Shown here piece by piece: positions 6,065-11,678 of a stretch of 11,678 nt of DNA; within the stretch, counting starts at the first letter, position 1; each line of letters opens with the position of its first letter. The DNA comes from Candidatus Rokuibacteriota bacterium (GTDB lineage Bacteria; Methylomirabilota; Methylomirabilia; Rokubacteriales; JACOUJ01), in contig JACOUJ010000323.1 in the NCBI GenBank assembly GCA_016177865.1, forward strand, positions 1 to 11,678, written 5' to 3'. The translations under genes and the position numbers were made by a program. The notes beneath the pieces were generated by a model, which was not told the DNA's origin, made no database searches, and saw only the letters and a list, made by a program, of their open reading frames with translations.

Positions 6065-7059
6065 TATGCTGCCTCGGACATGGCCAGGTGGGTGAGGGCC
6101 ACCTCGAGTGAGAGGCGCGGGCTCACATTGCCCTGAAGCCCCGCCCACACCGCCTTGACCTGGTCGAGGCGTGAAGCAATCGCCTCGAGAGAAAGGAGAT
6201 GGGCCTGGGCGGAGAGCGAGTCGGCCCGATCCCCGTTCATGAGAAGCCCTGGCCCCCCGCCTCCCTTCAGGATAAGAAGGTCCCGGAACCAGAACCAGCA
6301 CAGTTCCACCAAACGCTCAACGCGAGCGCGATCCCGCCCGACCTCTTCGGCGAGGGCAAAGATCTCGTCCACGCGGCCTTCCAAAAGCTGAGTGATGAGA
6401 CGATCCCGATCCTCAAGCCAGCCGTCGGTTGCGGCCGTCAGCGCCAGGCCGATCCGCCCCTGGGCGACCCGAGCAAGCACCCTCGCGGTCTCCTCAGCGA
6501 GATTGGCGCGTCCCGTCAAGAGATCAATCACCAGTTCGTCGGCCAACGGACGGAACCGCACAACCTGGCAGCGGGAGAGCACGGTGGCGGGAAGGAGGCG
6601 CACGTGCCCAAGGATCAGGACGAGAATCGTCCGGGGCGGAGGCTCCTCCAGTGTCTTGAGAAGGGCGTTGACCGTTTCGAGGGTCATCCGCTCGGCGTCG
6701 TCGAGGATAAACACCTTCCACGCCCCCTCGAGCGGATAGAGACCGGCCCCGTGCACCAAGGCCCGGGCCTCTGCGATCCGAATGGCCACTCCTCCCTTCG
6801 GATTGTCCGGAGGAGGGGTGGGCTGGATCAGATGGAGGTCCGGGTGGGAGAGAGCGATCACCCTCCGGCACGAGGAGCAGGACCCGCACCCGCGGCCCTC
6901 CGGGCAGAGCAATCGTTGAGCGAACGCGAGGGCCGTCAGCCTTCGTCCCACGCCCGATGGCCCGACAAAGGCGTAGGCGTGGGCGACCCGATCGGCCTCG
7001 ACGGCGTGTTTGAGGAAATGGACGGCGCGGGGCTGGCCCAGAATTCCCTCAAAGCTCAC
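6064..7059 (-). CDS. holB: DNA polymerase III clamp-loader subunit delta prime
   Basis: 331 residues with the GTG at 7059, which overlaps the tmk stop as GTGA; a GGGGGA run lies about 10 bases upstream. The longer open frame reaching 7329 is a tmk shadow. It belongs to the AAA+ clamp loader that opens the beta sliding clamp. The P-loop position reads GPSGVGRR (33-40): the usual lysine is arginine, consistent with delta prime being a non-hydrolysing subunit. The zinc module has C52, C58, C61 and C64. The Walker B-like FILDDAERM (118-125), the NALLKTLEEPP box (131-141) and the sensor-1 region LSRCQVV (161-167) are present. The C-terminal third is helical and variable, as in the family. It is followed by ricT with a one-base overlap. 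Confidence 0.93.
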   Translation of the reverse strand: MSFEGILGQPRAVHFLKHAVEADRVAHAYAFVGPSGVGRRLTALAFAQRLLCPEGRGCGSCSSCRRVIALSHPDLHLIQPTPPPDNPKGGVAIRIAEARALVHGAGLYPLEGAWKVFILDDAERMTLETVNALLKTLEEPPPRTILVLILGHVRLLPATVLSRCQVVRFRPLADELVIDLLTGRANLAEETARVLARVAQGRIGLALTAATDGWLEDRDRLITQLLEGRVDEIFALAEEVGRDRARVERLVELCWFWFRDLLILKGGGGPGLLMNGDRADSLSAQAHLLSLEAIASRLDQVKAVWAGLQGNVSPRLSLEVALTHLAMSEAA

Positions 7060-7688
7060 GACCGAATCCCCCGCGTGTGAAGGAGCCTCATCACCCGATC
7101 GCGGATCTCGGCCTGCACCGCCTCCACTGGCCGATCCGCCGCCAGGGGGAGAATCCGCCCCGGCTCCCGAGCGGCTATCTCCAAGTACCCCTTGCGCACC
7201 CGCTCGTGGAATTCGAGGCCGGCCTGTTCGAAGCGATCGAGGGGGCGTCCTCGAATCCGCTCGAACGCCGCCGGAATCTCCAGATCTAAGAGGATCGTCA
7301 GATCGGGCCTCATGCCCAGGGTCGCCCAATGATTCAGCTTGTCCACCTCTTCCAAATCCAAGCCCCGTCCGTATCCCTGGTAGGCCAGGGTCGAGTCGGC
7401 AAAACGATCGCAGAGGACCACCTGGCCCCGGGCCAGGGCTGGCTCGATCAACTCGGTCAGGTGCTGGTGACGCGCCGCCTCGAAAAGGAAGAGTTCAGTC
7501 AAGGGGCTGATCGCCACGCCCTCAATGTGAAAGATGGAGAGGATGGCCTCCCCGAGGGGGGTCCCGTCGGGCTCTCGGCTTTCGACCACCCCCAAGTGCT
7601 GTTGACGAAGCCACTCTGCCAGGAGGCGGACGTGGGTGGTCTTCCCAGCCCCTTCAACCCCTTCGAAGGTAATGAAGCACCCTCTCAT
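7056..7688 (-). CDS. tmk: Thymidylate kinase
   Basis: 210 residues, the normal length of bacterial dTMP kinase, which phosphorylates dTMP to dTDP for DNA synthesis. P-loop FEGVEGAGKTT (8-18); DRF motif at 94-96 followed by DSTLAYQGYGRGLD; the LID region (146-153) reads RGRPLDRF with basic residues. The usual REPGGT loop reads REPDGT (38-43), a Gly-to-Asp change worth noting, although the rest of the site is intact. The ATG at 7688 has GGAAGAG immediately upstream (short spacing). It is the first gene of the tmk-holB-ricT unit, with a candidate promoter at 7721-7750. Confidence 0.97.
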   Translation of the reverse strand: MRGCFITFEGVEGAGKTTHVRLLAEWLRQQHLGVVESREPDGTPLGEAILSIFHIEGVAISPLTELFLFEAARHQHLTELIEPALARGQVVLCDRFADSTLAYQGYGRGLDLEEVDKLNHWATLGMRPDLTILLDLEIPAAFERIRGRPLDRFEQAGLEFHERVRKGYLEIAAREPGRILPLAADRPVEAVQAEIRDRVMRLLHTRGIRS

Positions 7689-7720
7689 CTCTTCCGTCGG
7701 TGGAACACAATAAGTACTTC

Positions 7721-7750
7721 AGGGTATCACACCGCTCGAGGTTCGCTCAA
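7721..7750 (-). promoter_or_regulatory. Candidate promoter of the tmk-holB-ricT operon
   Basis: On the minus strand, TTGAGC (7750-7745), an 18-base spacer and TACCCT (7726-7721) preceded by TGA (extended -10 type). The predicted start of transcription is near 7714, 26 bases before the tmk ATG. It lies in the gap after the acuC remnant. The -10 box matches only three of six bases. Confidence 0.35.
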
Positions 7751-7798
7751 TGCTGAGGATCGTGGCCAGGCGGGGGCCCGCGGGGCCGCCTGCGGCTC

Positions 7799-8922
7799 TC
7801 AGGCGGCGAGAAGAGGAAAGATGGTTTCCTGGATCCGCTGGACCTGGCGGGACGCAAACTCCCGGGCCCAGCGGCGATGTTCGTCCGTCTCCTGGTGCGG
7901 CGGGTCCCAAAGCGTGGCTGCGCGGAATGAGCTGACCCCGGGGCGAAACCCTGGAGGGAGATCCGTCGGCGGCTCGATCCCATTCATCAGGGCCCACGCA
8001 ATGGTCCAGGCCCGCGCCACGTTGCCAAGGTCATAGCCGCCCCCGCCCAGAGCCACCAGGCGAGGCGAGAGATCCAAGATCCGTCGAACGGCCCGGGCGA
8101 AGCCGTTGACCGTCAGCGCGAGATGGGTCAAGGGATCCGTCCGGTGGGAGTCAATTCCGAGCTGAGCGACTACCACGTCCGGCCTGAAGGCCGTCATCAA
8201 AGGCGGGACGATTGCTTCAAAGGCCTCGAGGTAGACCTCGTCGTCGGTGAACGGCTGAAGCGGGACATTCACCGCGTAGCCGCGCCCCGGCCCCTCCCCC
8301 AACTCGTCCACGAACCCGGTGCCGGGGAAGAGGCGATCCCCCCGCTCGTGGGTGGAGATCGTCAGGACGCGGGGGTCACGATAGAAGGCATGCTGCACGC
8401 CGTCGCCATGATGGGCGTCGATATCTACATAACAGACTCGCAGTCCACGCTCCAGAAGGAATTGAATGGCGATGACCGCGTCGTTCAGGTAGCAGAGAAG
8501 CCCGAAGCCCGGTCGGGGAAGGCGTGATGGAGGCCGCCGGCAAACGAGAAGGCACGGTCTGCCTCCCCCGACGCCACGAGGCGGGCCGCGAGCAGGGACC
8601 CCCCCACCGCCAGAGAGGCGACGTCGTACATTCCCGGAAAGATGGGGTTATCTCCGGGGCCCAGGCCAAAGCGGTAGGCCCCCGGGACGGCCACGCCCAC
8701 GCTTGCGGACCGGAGGACTTCCACGTACTCCCGGCTATGGTATCCGAGAATCCACTCTTCGCCGGGTCTTTCGGGGGGAAGCACCTGAACGGTCGGGAGG
8801 CGGGTGAGGCCGCACGCGTCGATCAGATCATACGTGAGCCTGAGCCGCTCCATCCGGAGCGGATGCCCCGCGCCATAGTCATAGCGGTTGTAGTCATCGG
8901 TGTAGATCAGTGCGGCCTTCAT
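7799..8922 (-). pseudogene. acuC: AcuC/class I HDAC-type deacetylase, split by a 2-base insertion
   Basis: Two adjoining frames make one 373-residue zinc deacetylase (AcuC of B. subtilis is of similar length and removes acetyl groups from acetyl-CoA synthetase). The first frame (from ATG 8922, 145 residues) has the catalytic GGLHHAFPDRASGF, then runs out as SAT-stop. Shifting frame at 8494-8499 restores GFCYLND, then DIDAHHGDGVQHAFY, which carries the Asp/His zinc ligands and the charge relay. The rest has the third zinc ligand (GIDSHRTDPLTH) and the active-site tyrosine GGGGYDLGN. The span is 1124 bases, two more than a multiple of three. The inserted pair falls in a TCTCT run, typical of slippage or sequencing error. 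No slippery heptamer suggests programmed frameshifting. If the lesion is real, the first product lacks the zinc site. It starts 23 bases after moaC and has no good SD. Confidence 0.85.
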
Positions 8923-8945
8923 AGGTCACGTTTCGCACGCGGCGC

Positions 8946-9464
8946 TTAGGAGAAACCGGACCGCTCCGGCCGACGGACCCAGTGCCCACTTCGGCCCCCG
9001 GCCTTCTCCAGGAGCGAGATCTCGCTGAGCACCATCCCGCGGTCCACGGCCTTCGCCATATCATAGATCGTGAGGCCGGCCACGGCGGCCGCGGTCAACG
9101 CTTCCATCTCCACCCCGGTCTTATCCACCGTCCGCACCCGCGCCTCAATCATTACGGCGGAAGCGGCCTCGTCCAATTCAAAGCGGACGTCAATCCCGGT
9201 GAGCTTTAAGGGATGGCAGAGAGGGATCAGCTCTGCTGTGCGCTTGGCCGCCATGATCCCAGCCACCCGTGCGACACCCAGGACATCTCCCTTGGCGAGT
9301 TGGCCGGCCTTGATGGCGAGAAGGGTCTCCGCACGCATGCGGAGGACCGCCCGGGCCCGGGCCTCCCGCGCCGTCTCCGCCTTCGCGGTCACGTCCACCA
9401 TCCGGGCCTGGCCCTCTTCATCCAGATGGGTCAAGCCCGAAAAGCCGCTTCCCTCCCGCGCCAT
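8946..9464 (-). CDS. moaC: Cyclic pyranopterin monophosphate synthase MoaC
   Basis: 172 residues. With MoaA, MoaC converts GTP to cyclic pyranopterin monophosphate, the first intermediate of molybdenum/tungsten cofactor synthesis. Conserved blocks are present in order: LTHLDEEGQARMVDVTAK (11-28), the AELIPLCHPL box (78-86), TVDKTGVEMEALTAAA (112-127) and the catalytic-lysine region YDMAKAVDRGM (134-144). The ATG at 9464 has GAGGAG with 5-base spacing; upstream residues in the same frame overlap the previous gene and are rejected. It follows the DUF465 gene by 7 bases. Upstream are molybdate/tungstate-type ABC ATPases, so cofactor synthesis and metal uptake are neighbours here. moaA is not in the window. 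Confidence 0.97.
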   Translation of the reverse strand: MAREGSGFSGLTHLDEEGQARMVDVTAKAETAREARARAVLRMRAETLLAIKAGQLAKGDVLGVARVAGIMAAKRTAELIPLCHPLKLTGIDVRFELDEAASAVMIEARVRTVDKTGVEMEALTAAAVAGLTIYDMAKAVDRGMVLSEISLLEKAGGRSGHWVRRPERSGFS

Positions 9465-9471
9465 CGGCTCC

Positions 9472-9708
9472 TCAGGCTGTTGCCTCGGCCGACTTCGACG
9501 CTTGGCGCAGGAGGGCCTCCATCCGATCCTTGGCAATCAGCTTGAGCTTTTTCAGCTCGCTTCGACGCCACTGCTGGTCCGCGGTCAGAAACTGGCGGCC
9601 ATTCAGATCGGCCAACTCCTGTTCATATCCCTGGTGTTCTTCCCGAAGGCGACGAAATTCCTCATTCTCGTGGGTGAGCCGCTCGACAAGCATTTCCCGA
9701 TCAATCAT
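9472..9708 (-). CDS. DUF465/YdcH-family small coiled-coil protein
   Basis: 78 residues from ATG 9708, chosen over the in-frame ATG at 9732 because GGGAGGGAG lies directly before it. The sequence has the family pattern of two helices: NEEFRRLREEHQGYEQELADL (15-35), then RSELKKLKLIAKDRMEALL (49-67), with the hallmark LKK-KL-KD. Function of the family is not established; members are short cytoplasmic helical hairpins. It is the first gene of a short unit with moaC. The leader upstream (9709-9851) holds a promoter, a 7-codon ORF and a terminator, so expression of this gene and moaC from that promoter would require readthrough. Confidence 0.87.
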   Translation of the reverse strand: MIDREMLVERLTHENEEFRRLREEHQGYEQELADLNGRQFLTADQQWRRSELKKLKLIAKDRMEALLRQASKSAEATA

Positions 9709-9749
9709 AGGCTCCCTCCCTTGGCGGGACATTGATCCGTTCGAGGAAC

Positions 9750-9780
9750 AAAAAACGCCAGCATCCTTCGATGCTGGCGT
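9750..9780 (-). terminator. Strong intrinsic terminator (possible attenuator) upstream of DUF465-moaC
   Basis: Read on the minus strand: a perfect 11-bp stem ACGCCAGCATC / GATGCTGGCGT with a GAAG tetraloop, followed by TTTTTT at 9755-9750 (the first T pairs in the stem). It is downstream of the ABC ATPase stop (9861) and of the promoter at 9858-9886, and 42 bases before the DUF465 start. It can end the ABC operon, or act as an attenuator for moaC. Confidence 0.92.
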
Positions 9781-9798
9781 ACCCTTCCGCCGATTCGG

Positions 9799-9822
9799 CT
9801 AGTCACCGGAACCTCCGGTCAC
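9799..9822 (-). CDS. Candidate 7-codon leader ORF (MTGGSGD)
   Basis: GTG at 9822, six codons (Thr-Gly-Gly-Ser-Gly-Asp) and TAG at 9801-9799. It has the best ribosome site in the window: AAGGAGG (9834-9828) with a 5-base spacer. Its codons form a perfect 6-bp hairpin (ACCGGA-GGT-TCCGGT), so a translating ribosome would melt it. It lies between a consensus promoter and an intrinsic terminator. The peptide is far too short for family matching; the evidence is the SD, the frame and the context. Confidence 0.5.
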   Translation of the reverse strand: MTGGSGD

Positions 9823-9857
9823 GTCGCCCTCCTTGGTTCTACGTACACTATGGCAGT

Positions 9858-9886
9858 ATGCTACAAACTCTGCCCTTCTTTGTCAA
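9858..9886 (-). promoter_or_regulatory. Consensus promoter for the leader upstream of DUF465-moaC
   Basis: Minus strand: TTGACA (9886-9881, perfect -35), a 17-base spacer and TAGCAT (9863-9858, four of six). The boxes overlap the last codons and stop of the ABC ATPase gene. The predicted transcript starts near 9851, giving about 100 nt up to the terminator at 9750, or a leader of about 143 nt to the DUF465 start. Confidence 0.62.
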
Positions 9887-10973
9887 GGTCGGCGCGAAGC
9901 ACGTGAGGGGCTGTGGCCTTGAAGGCCACCAGAACCTGTCCCCCTTCCTCGAGTCCGAGGCTCTCCGCGGACTGGCGGGTCACGAGGGCTGTCAAGAAGA
10001 AGCCGCAGTTGACCACGGCCCGGAGGAGGGCCCCGGACGGGTGGAGACGGACGATGATTCCGAGAAGGTGGTTCCGGGCGCTCGATGCAAGGGCGAGACC
10101 TTCCGGCGAGGCCAGGGTGAAGTCTTCAGGGCGCAGGCCGAACAGGATCGTGGCCCCGGGTGTGGCCCGGCAGGCCACCTCGATCTTTTGCCCCTCCACT
10201 TCCACCACGGCAATCCCCTCCTGCTGGCTCACCACCCGTCCTTCCAGGATGGTTTCGACCCCGACAAACCGCGCGACCCCTTCGGAGATCGGCGCGCGGA
10301 ACAGTCGAGTCGGGGCATCAACCTGGAGGATCTGCCCGTCCATCATCACCGCGACCCGGTCTCCCAGGGCCAAGGCCTCTTCCCTCGCGTGGGTCACGAA
10401 GACTGTCGTAACGTGATCCTGGCGAAGGATCATCCCGAGATCGTCAACGAGGGCTTCCCTCGTCGGCTGGTCGAGCGATGAGAACGGCTCGTCGAGGAAC
10501 AGCACTTCTGGCTCAAGGACCAGGGCCCGCGCCAGCGCGACTCGCTGGGCCTCCCCGCCGGAGAGAGTCCGCGCCTGACGGTTGGCCAGGTGGCCGACAC
10601 CGAAGCGCGCCAGCCAGTGTCCCGCGCGCTCTCGGATTGCGGGCGAGGGGAGACCTCGGAACCTGAGCCCCAGCGCCACGTTGGAAAAGGCGGTGGCATC
10701 GCAAAGCCAGGGCTCCTGAAAGGCCGACGCCATCCGCCGGCGAAGAGGGACGAGGGGAGACCTCCAATCCACGGCCTCCCCGCGAAAGTGGACGGTTCCC
10801 TCCGTAGGCCGATCGAGCAACCCAAGGATCCGGAGGAGAGTAGATTTCCCGGCCCCGTTCGGTCCGATGATGGCCAGCACCTCGCCCCGGATCACGGAGA
10901 GGTGCTCCACCTGTAAGACCGCTCGCCCTCCGCGGCGCACCACGGTCTTGTCAAGCTCAAGGACGGCGTTCAT
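9861..10973 (-). CDS. ABC transporter ATPase with C-terminal TOBE/Mop-like domain, probable tungstate/molybdate importer
   Basis: 370 residues from ATG 10973, which overlaps the upstream ABC gene stop (ATGA). All ABC motifs are intact: Walker A GPNGAGKST (37-45), Q-loop AFQEP (84-88), signature LSGGEAQR (137-144), Walker B VLFLDEP with the D-loop SSLD (157-168), and the H-loop FVTHAREEA (192-200). After about residue 240 come regulatory OB-type repeats. The last (299-358, ARNHLLGIIVRLHPSGALLR, then TRQSAESLGLEEGGQVLVAFKA) has the look of the TOBE/Mop domain of ModC-, WtpC- and TupC-type ATPases that bind molybdate or tungstate. It would energise an inner-membrane importer; no permease or binding protein is in the window. 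moaC downstream supports the oxyanion assignment. Sulfate or another anion remains possible. Confidence 0.9.
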   Translation of the reverse strand: MNAVLELDKTVVRRGGRAVLQVEHLSVIRGEVLAIIGPNGAGKSTLLRILGLLDRPTEGTVHFRGEAVDWRSPLVPLRRRMASAFQEPWLCDATAFSNVALGLRFRGLPSPAIRERAGHWLARFGVGHLANRQARTLSGGEAQRVALARALVLEPEVLFLDEPFSSLDQPTREALVDDLGMILRQDHVTTVFVTHAREEALALGDRVAVMMDGQILQVDAPTRLFRAPISEGVARFVGVETILEGRVVSQQEGIAVVEVEGQKIEVACRATPGATILFGLRPEDFTLASPEGLALASSARNHLLGIIVRLHPSGALLRAVVNCGFFLTALVTRQSAESLGLEEGGQVLVAFKATAPHVLRADLDKEGQSL

Positions 10974-11678
10974 ACGCCCGGGAGGACCTGGATCGAGCCC
11001 CTGTTGACAAAGACCGCCCAACGGCGATCTCGACTGATTTCCAATATTTCGTACACCTGGCGTGGGACGTCAATCTCCAGATCGTGGGCCCCCTGACTCG
11101 GCTCCCCGGAGGCGTCAAGGCGAAAATAGAGGGTCTGAACGGGCCCCTGGTCCTCTTCGCCGATCAGTTCGCCCCGCAACAGATTGGGGTGGGTGCCCGG
11201 AGTCGGCTCGCTCCGATCCTTCCGGATCAGCCGGATATATTCCGGCCGGATGCAAAAGGTGATTGGGGTCCCCGGCGATCCGGTATAGGCCAGCGTGGGC
11301 GAGTTCGCAGCCTCCAGGAGCTCATCTCGCCATCGGAGCTGGATCAGATCGGGCGTGGCCTTCACGACCGAGCCCTGGAGGATGTTGCGAATCCCCATCA
11401 GCCGGGCCACATCCTTGGTCGCCGGCCGTTGGAGGATTTCTCCCTTGGGAGCCGTCTGCACGACCCGGCCGTTCTGGTAGACGACGAGCCGATCAGCAAT
11501 CTGGAACGCCTCGGCGAGGTCGTGTGTCACCAGCACTGCGGTCTTCCCCCATTCGCGGATGACGCTCATCAGGTCGCTTCTCAACTGACGGCGCGTGGGG
11601 GCGTCCAGGGCCGAGAGCGGTTCGTCAAGGAGCAGGATTTCCGGATCCACGGCAAGGGCCCGGCCGAGGGCGACCCGC
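10970..11678 (-). CDS. ABC transporter ATPase with C-terminal TOBE-like region, partial (N-terminus outside window)
   Basis: The last 235 residues are visible. They begin just after where the ABC signature would be, with RVALGRALAVDPEILLLDEP (Walker B), the SALD D-loop, and VLVTHDLAEAF (H-loop His). Then come the usual RVVQTAPKGEIL segment, a VARLMGIRNIL linker and a C-terminal accessory domain (ITFCIRPEYIRLI onward) as in ModC/CysA/PotA-like ATPases. Walker A, Q-loop and signature are beyond the window edge. The stop overlaps the start of the next ATPase by four bases (ATGA), so the two are translationally coupled. Two different ATPases in a row suggest either two importers or one with a heterodimeric motor. 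The substrate is inferred from the neighbour, with low certainty. Confidence 0.88.
   Translation of the reverse strand, partial: RVALGRALAVDPEILLLDEPLSALDAPTRRQLRSDLMSVIREWGKTAVLVTHDLAEAFQIADRLVVYQNGRVVQTAPKGEILQRPATKDVARLMGIRNILQGSVVKATPDLIQLRWRDELLEAANSPTLAYTGSPGTPITFCIRPEYIRLIRKDRSEPTPGTHPNLLRGELIGEEDQGPVQTLYFRLDASGEPSQGAHDLEIDVPRQVYEILEISRDRRWAVFVNRGSIQVLPGV

Noticed and set aside
6065..6301. 79-residue N-terminal extension of ricT
   Set aside because: It is an alternative frame of holB with Pro/Gly/Arg-rich sequence. The ATG at 6064 overlaps the holB stop, has GAGG upstream and gives the family's normal length.
6199..7080. Long plus-strand ORF opposite holB
   Set aside because: It is the antisense shadow of a well-supported gene: GC-rich codon structure keeps the frame open, and there are no recognisable domains or SD.
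7060..7329. N-terminal extension of holB by 90 residues in the same open frame
   Set aside because: The extra residues are low-complexity Gly/Ser/Arg/Pro antisense-type sequence overlapping tmk, and the GTG at 7059 has the family N-terminus, a GTGA overlap and an SD-like GGGGGA.
8485..8530. Programmed -1 frameshifting in acuC
   Set aside because: There is no X-XXY-YYZ slippery heptamer and no strong stem-loop right after it. A TCTCT slippage or sequencing error is simpler, though not proven.
9750..9851. Moco riboswitch or other known aptamer upstream of moaC
   Set aside because: The leader is only about 100 nt to the terminator, and its stems and loops do not match what I recall of the Moco motif. 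A covariance-model search would settle it.

Overview
The window reads as GC-rich chromosomal DNA from a Gram-negative bacterium. An MlaC-type periplasmic lipid-transport protein implies an outer membrane. Nearly all genes lie on the minus strand and are tightly packed, many with start/stop overlaps. The gene set (tmk-holB-ricT-metG, moaC, molybdate/tungstate-type ABC ATPases, a zinc-ribbon/PCP_red protein) would suit an uncultivated lineage such as Methylomirabilota/NC10 or a relative. That placement is a guess from gene content and base composition only.

Layout, left to right. (1) 1-1165, minus: a DksA/TraR-type zinc-finger gene whose frame continues past an in-frame amber stop into the rest of a BON domain, followed by the start of mlaC, cut by the window edge. 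(2) 1166-1491: a 326-base divergent intergenic region. (3) 1492-2589, plus: a secreted or membrane-anchored protein of unknown function and a 58-residue protein with one membrane helix and a zinc ribbon. (4) 2627-7688, minus: a conserved housekeeping run tmk, holB, ricT, metG, then a zinc-ribbon/PCP_red protein. The first three overlap by 1-4 bases. A palindromic MITE-like element sits between ricT and metG and appears to supply the ricT stop codon. The PCP_red gene has its own near-perfect extended -10 promoter, placed so that its mRNA would be almost leaderless. (5) 7799-8922, minus: an AcuC/HDAC-type deacetylase split by a two-base insertion. (6) 8946-9708, minus: moaC behind a small DUF465/YdcH protein. 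(7) 9750-9886, minus: a compact leader with a consensus promoter, a 7-codon ORF behind a perfect Shine-Dalgarno sequence, small hairpins and a textbook intrinsic terminator. (8) 9861-11678, minus: two consecutive ABC ATPases with C-terminal TOBE/Mop-like domains, the upstream one cut by the window edge.

How the genes fit together. The right third has a molybdenum/tungsten theme: probable oxyanion-importer ATPases, then MoaC of molybdenum-cofactor synthesis, with an attenuator-like leader between them. The middle is core replication (dTMP kinase, clamp-loader delta prime), a RicT-type Fe-S regulator and methionyl-tRNA synthetase. The left links a stress-type zinc-finger/BON protein to envelope lipid transport. 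Two genes (the DksA-BON fusion and acuC) carry single lesions in otherwise well-conserved frames, so each is either recent decay or a sequence error. The best candidate for something undescribed is the 7-codon-ORF/terminator leader at 9750-9851.
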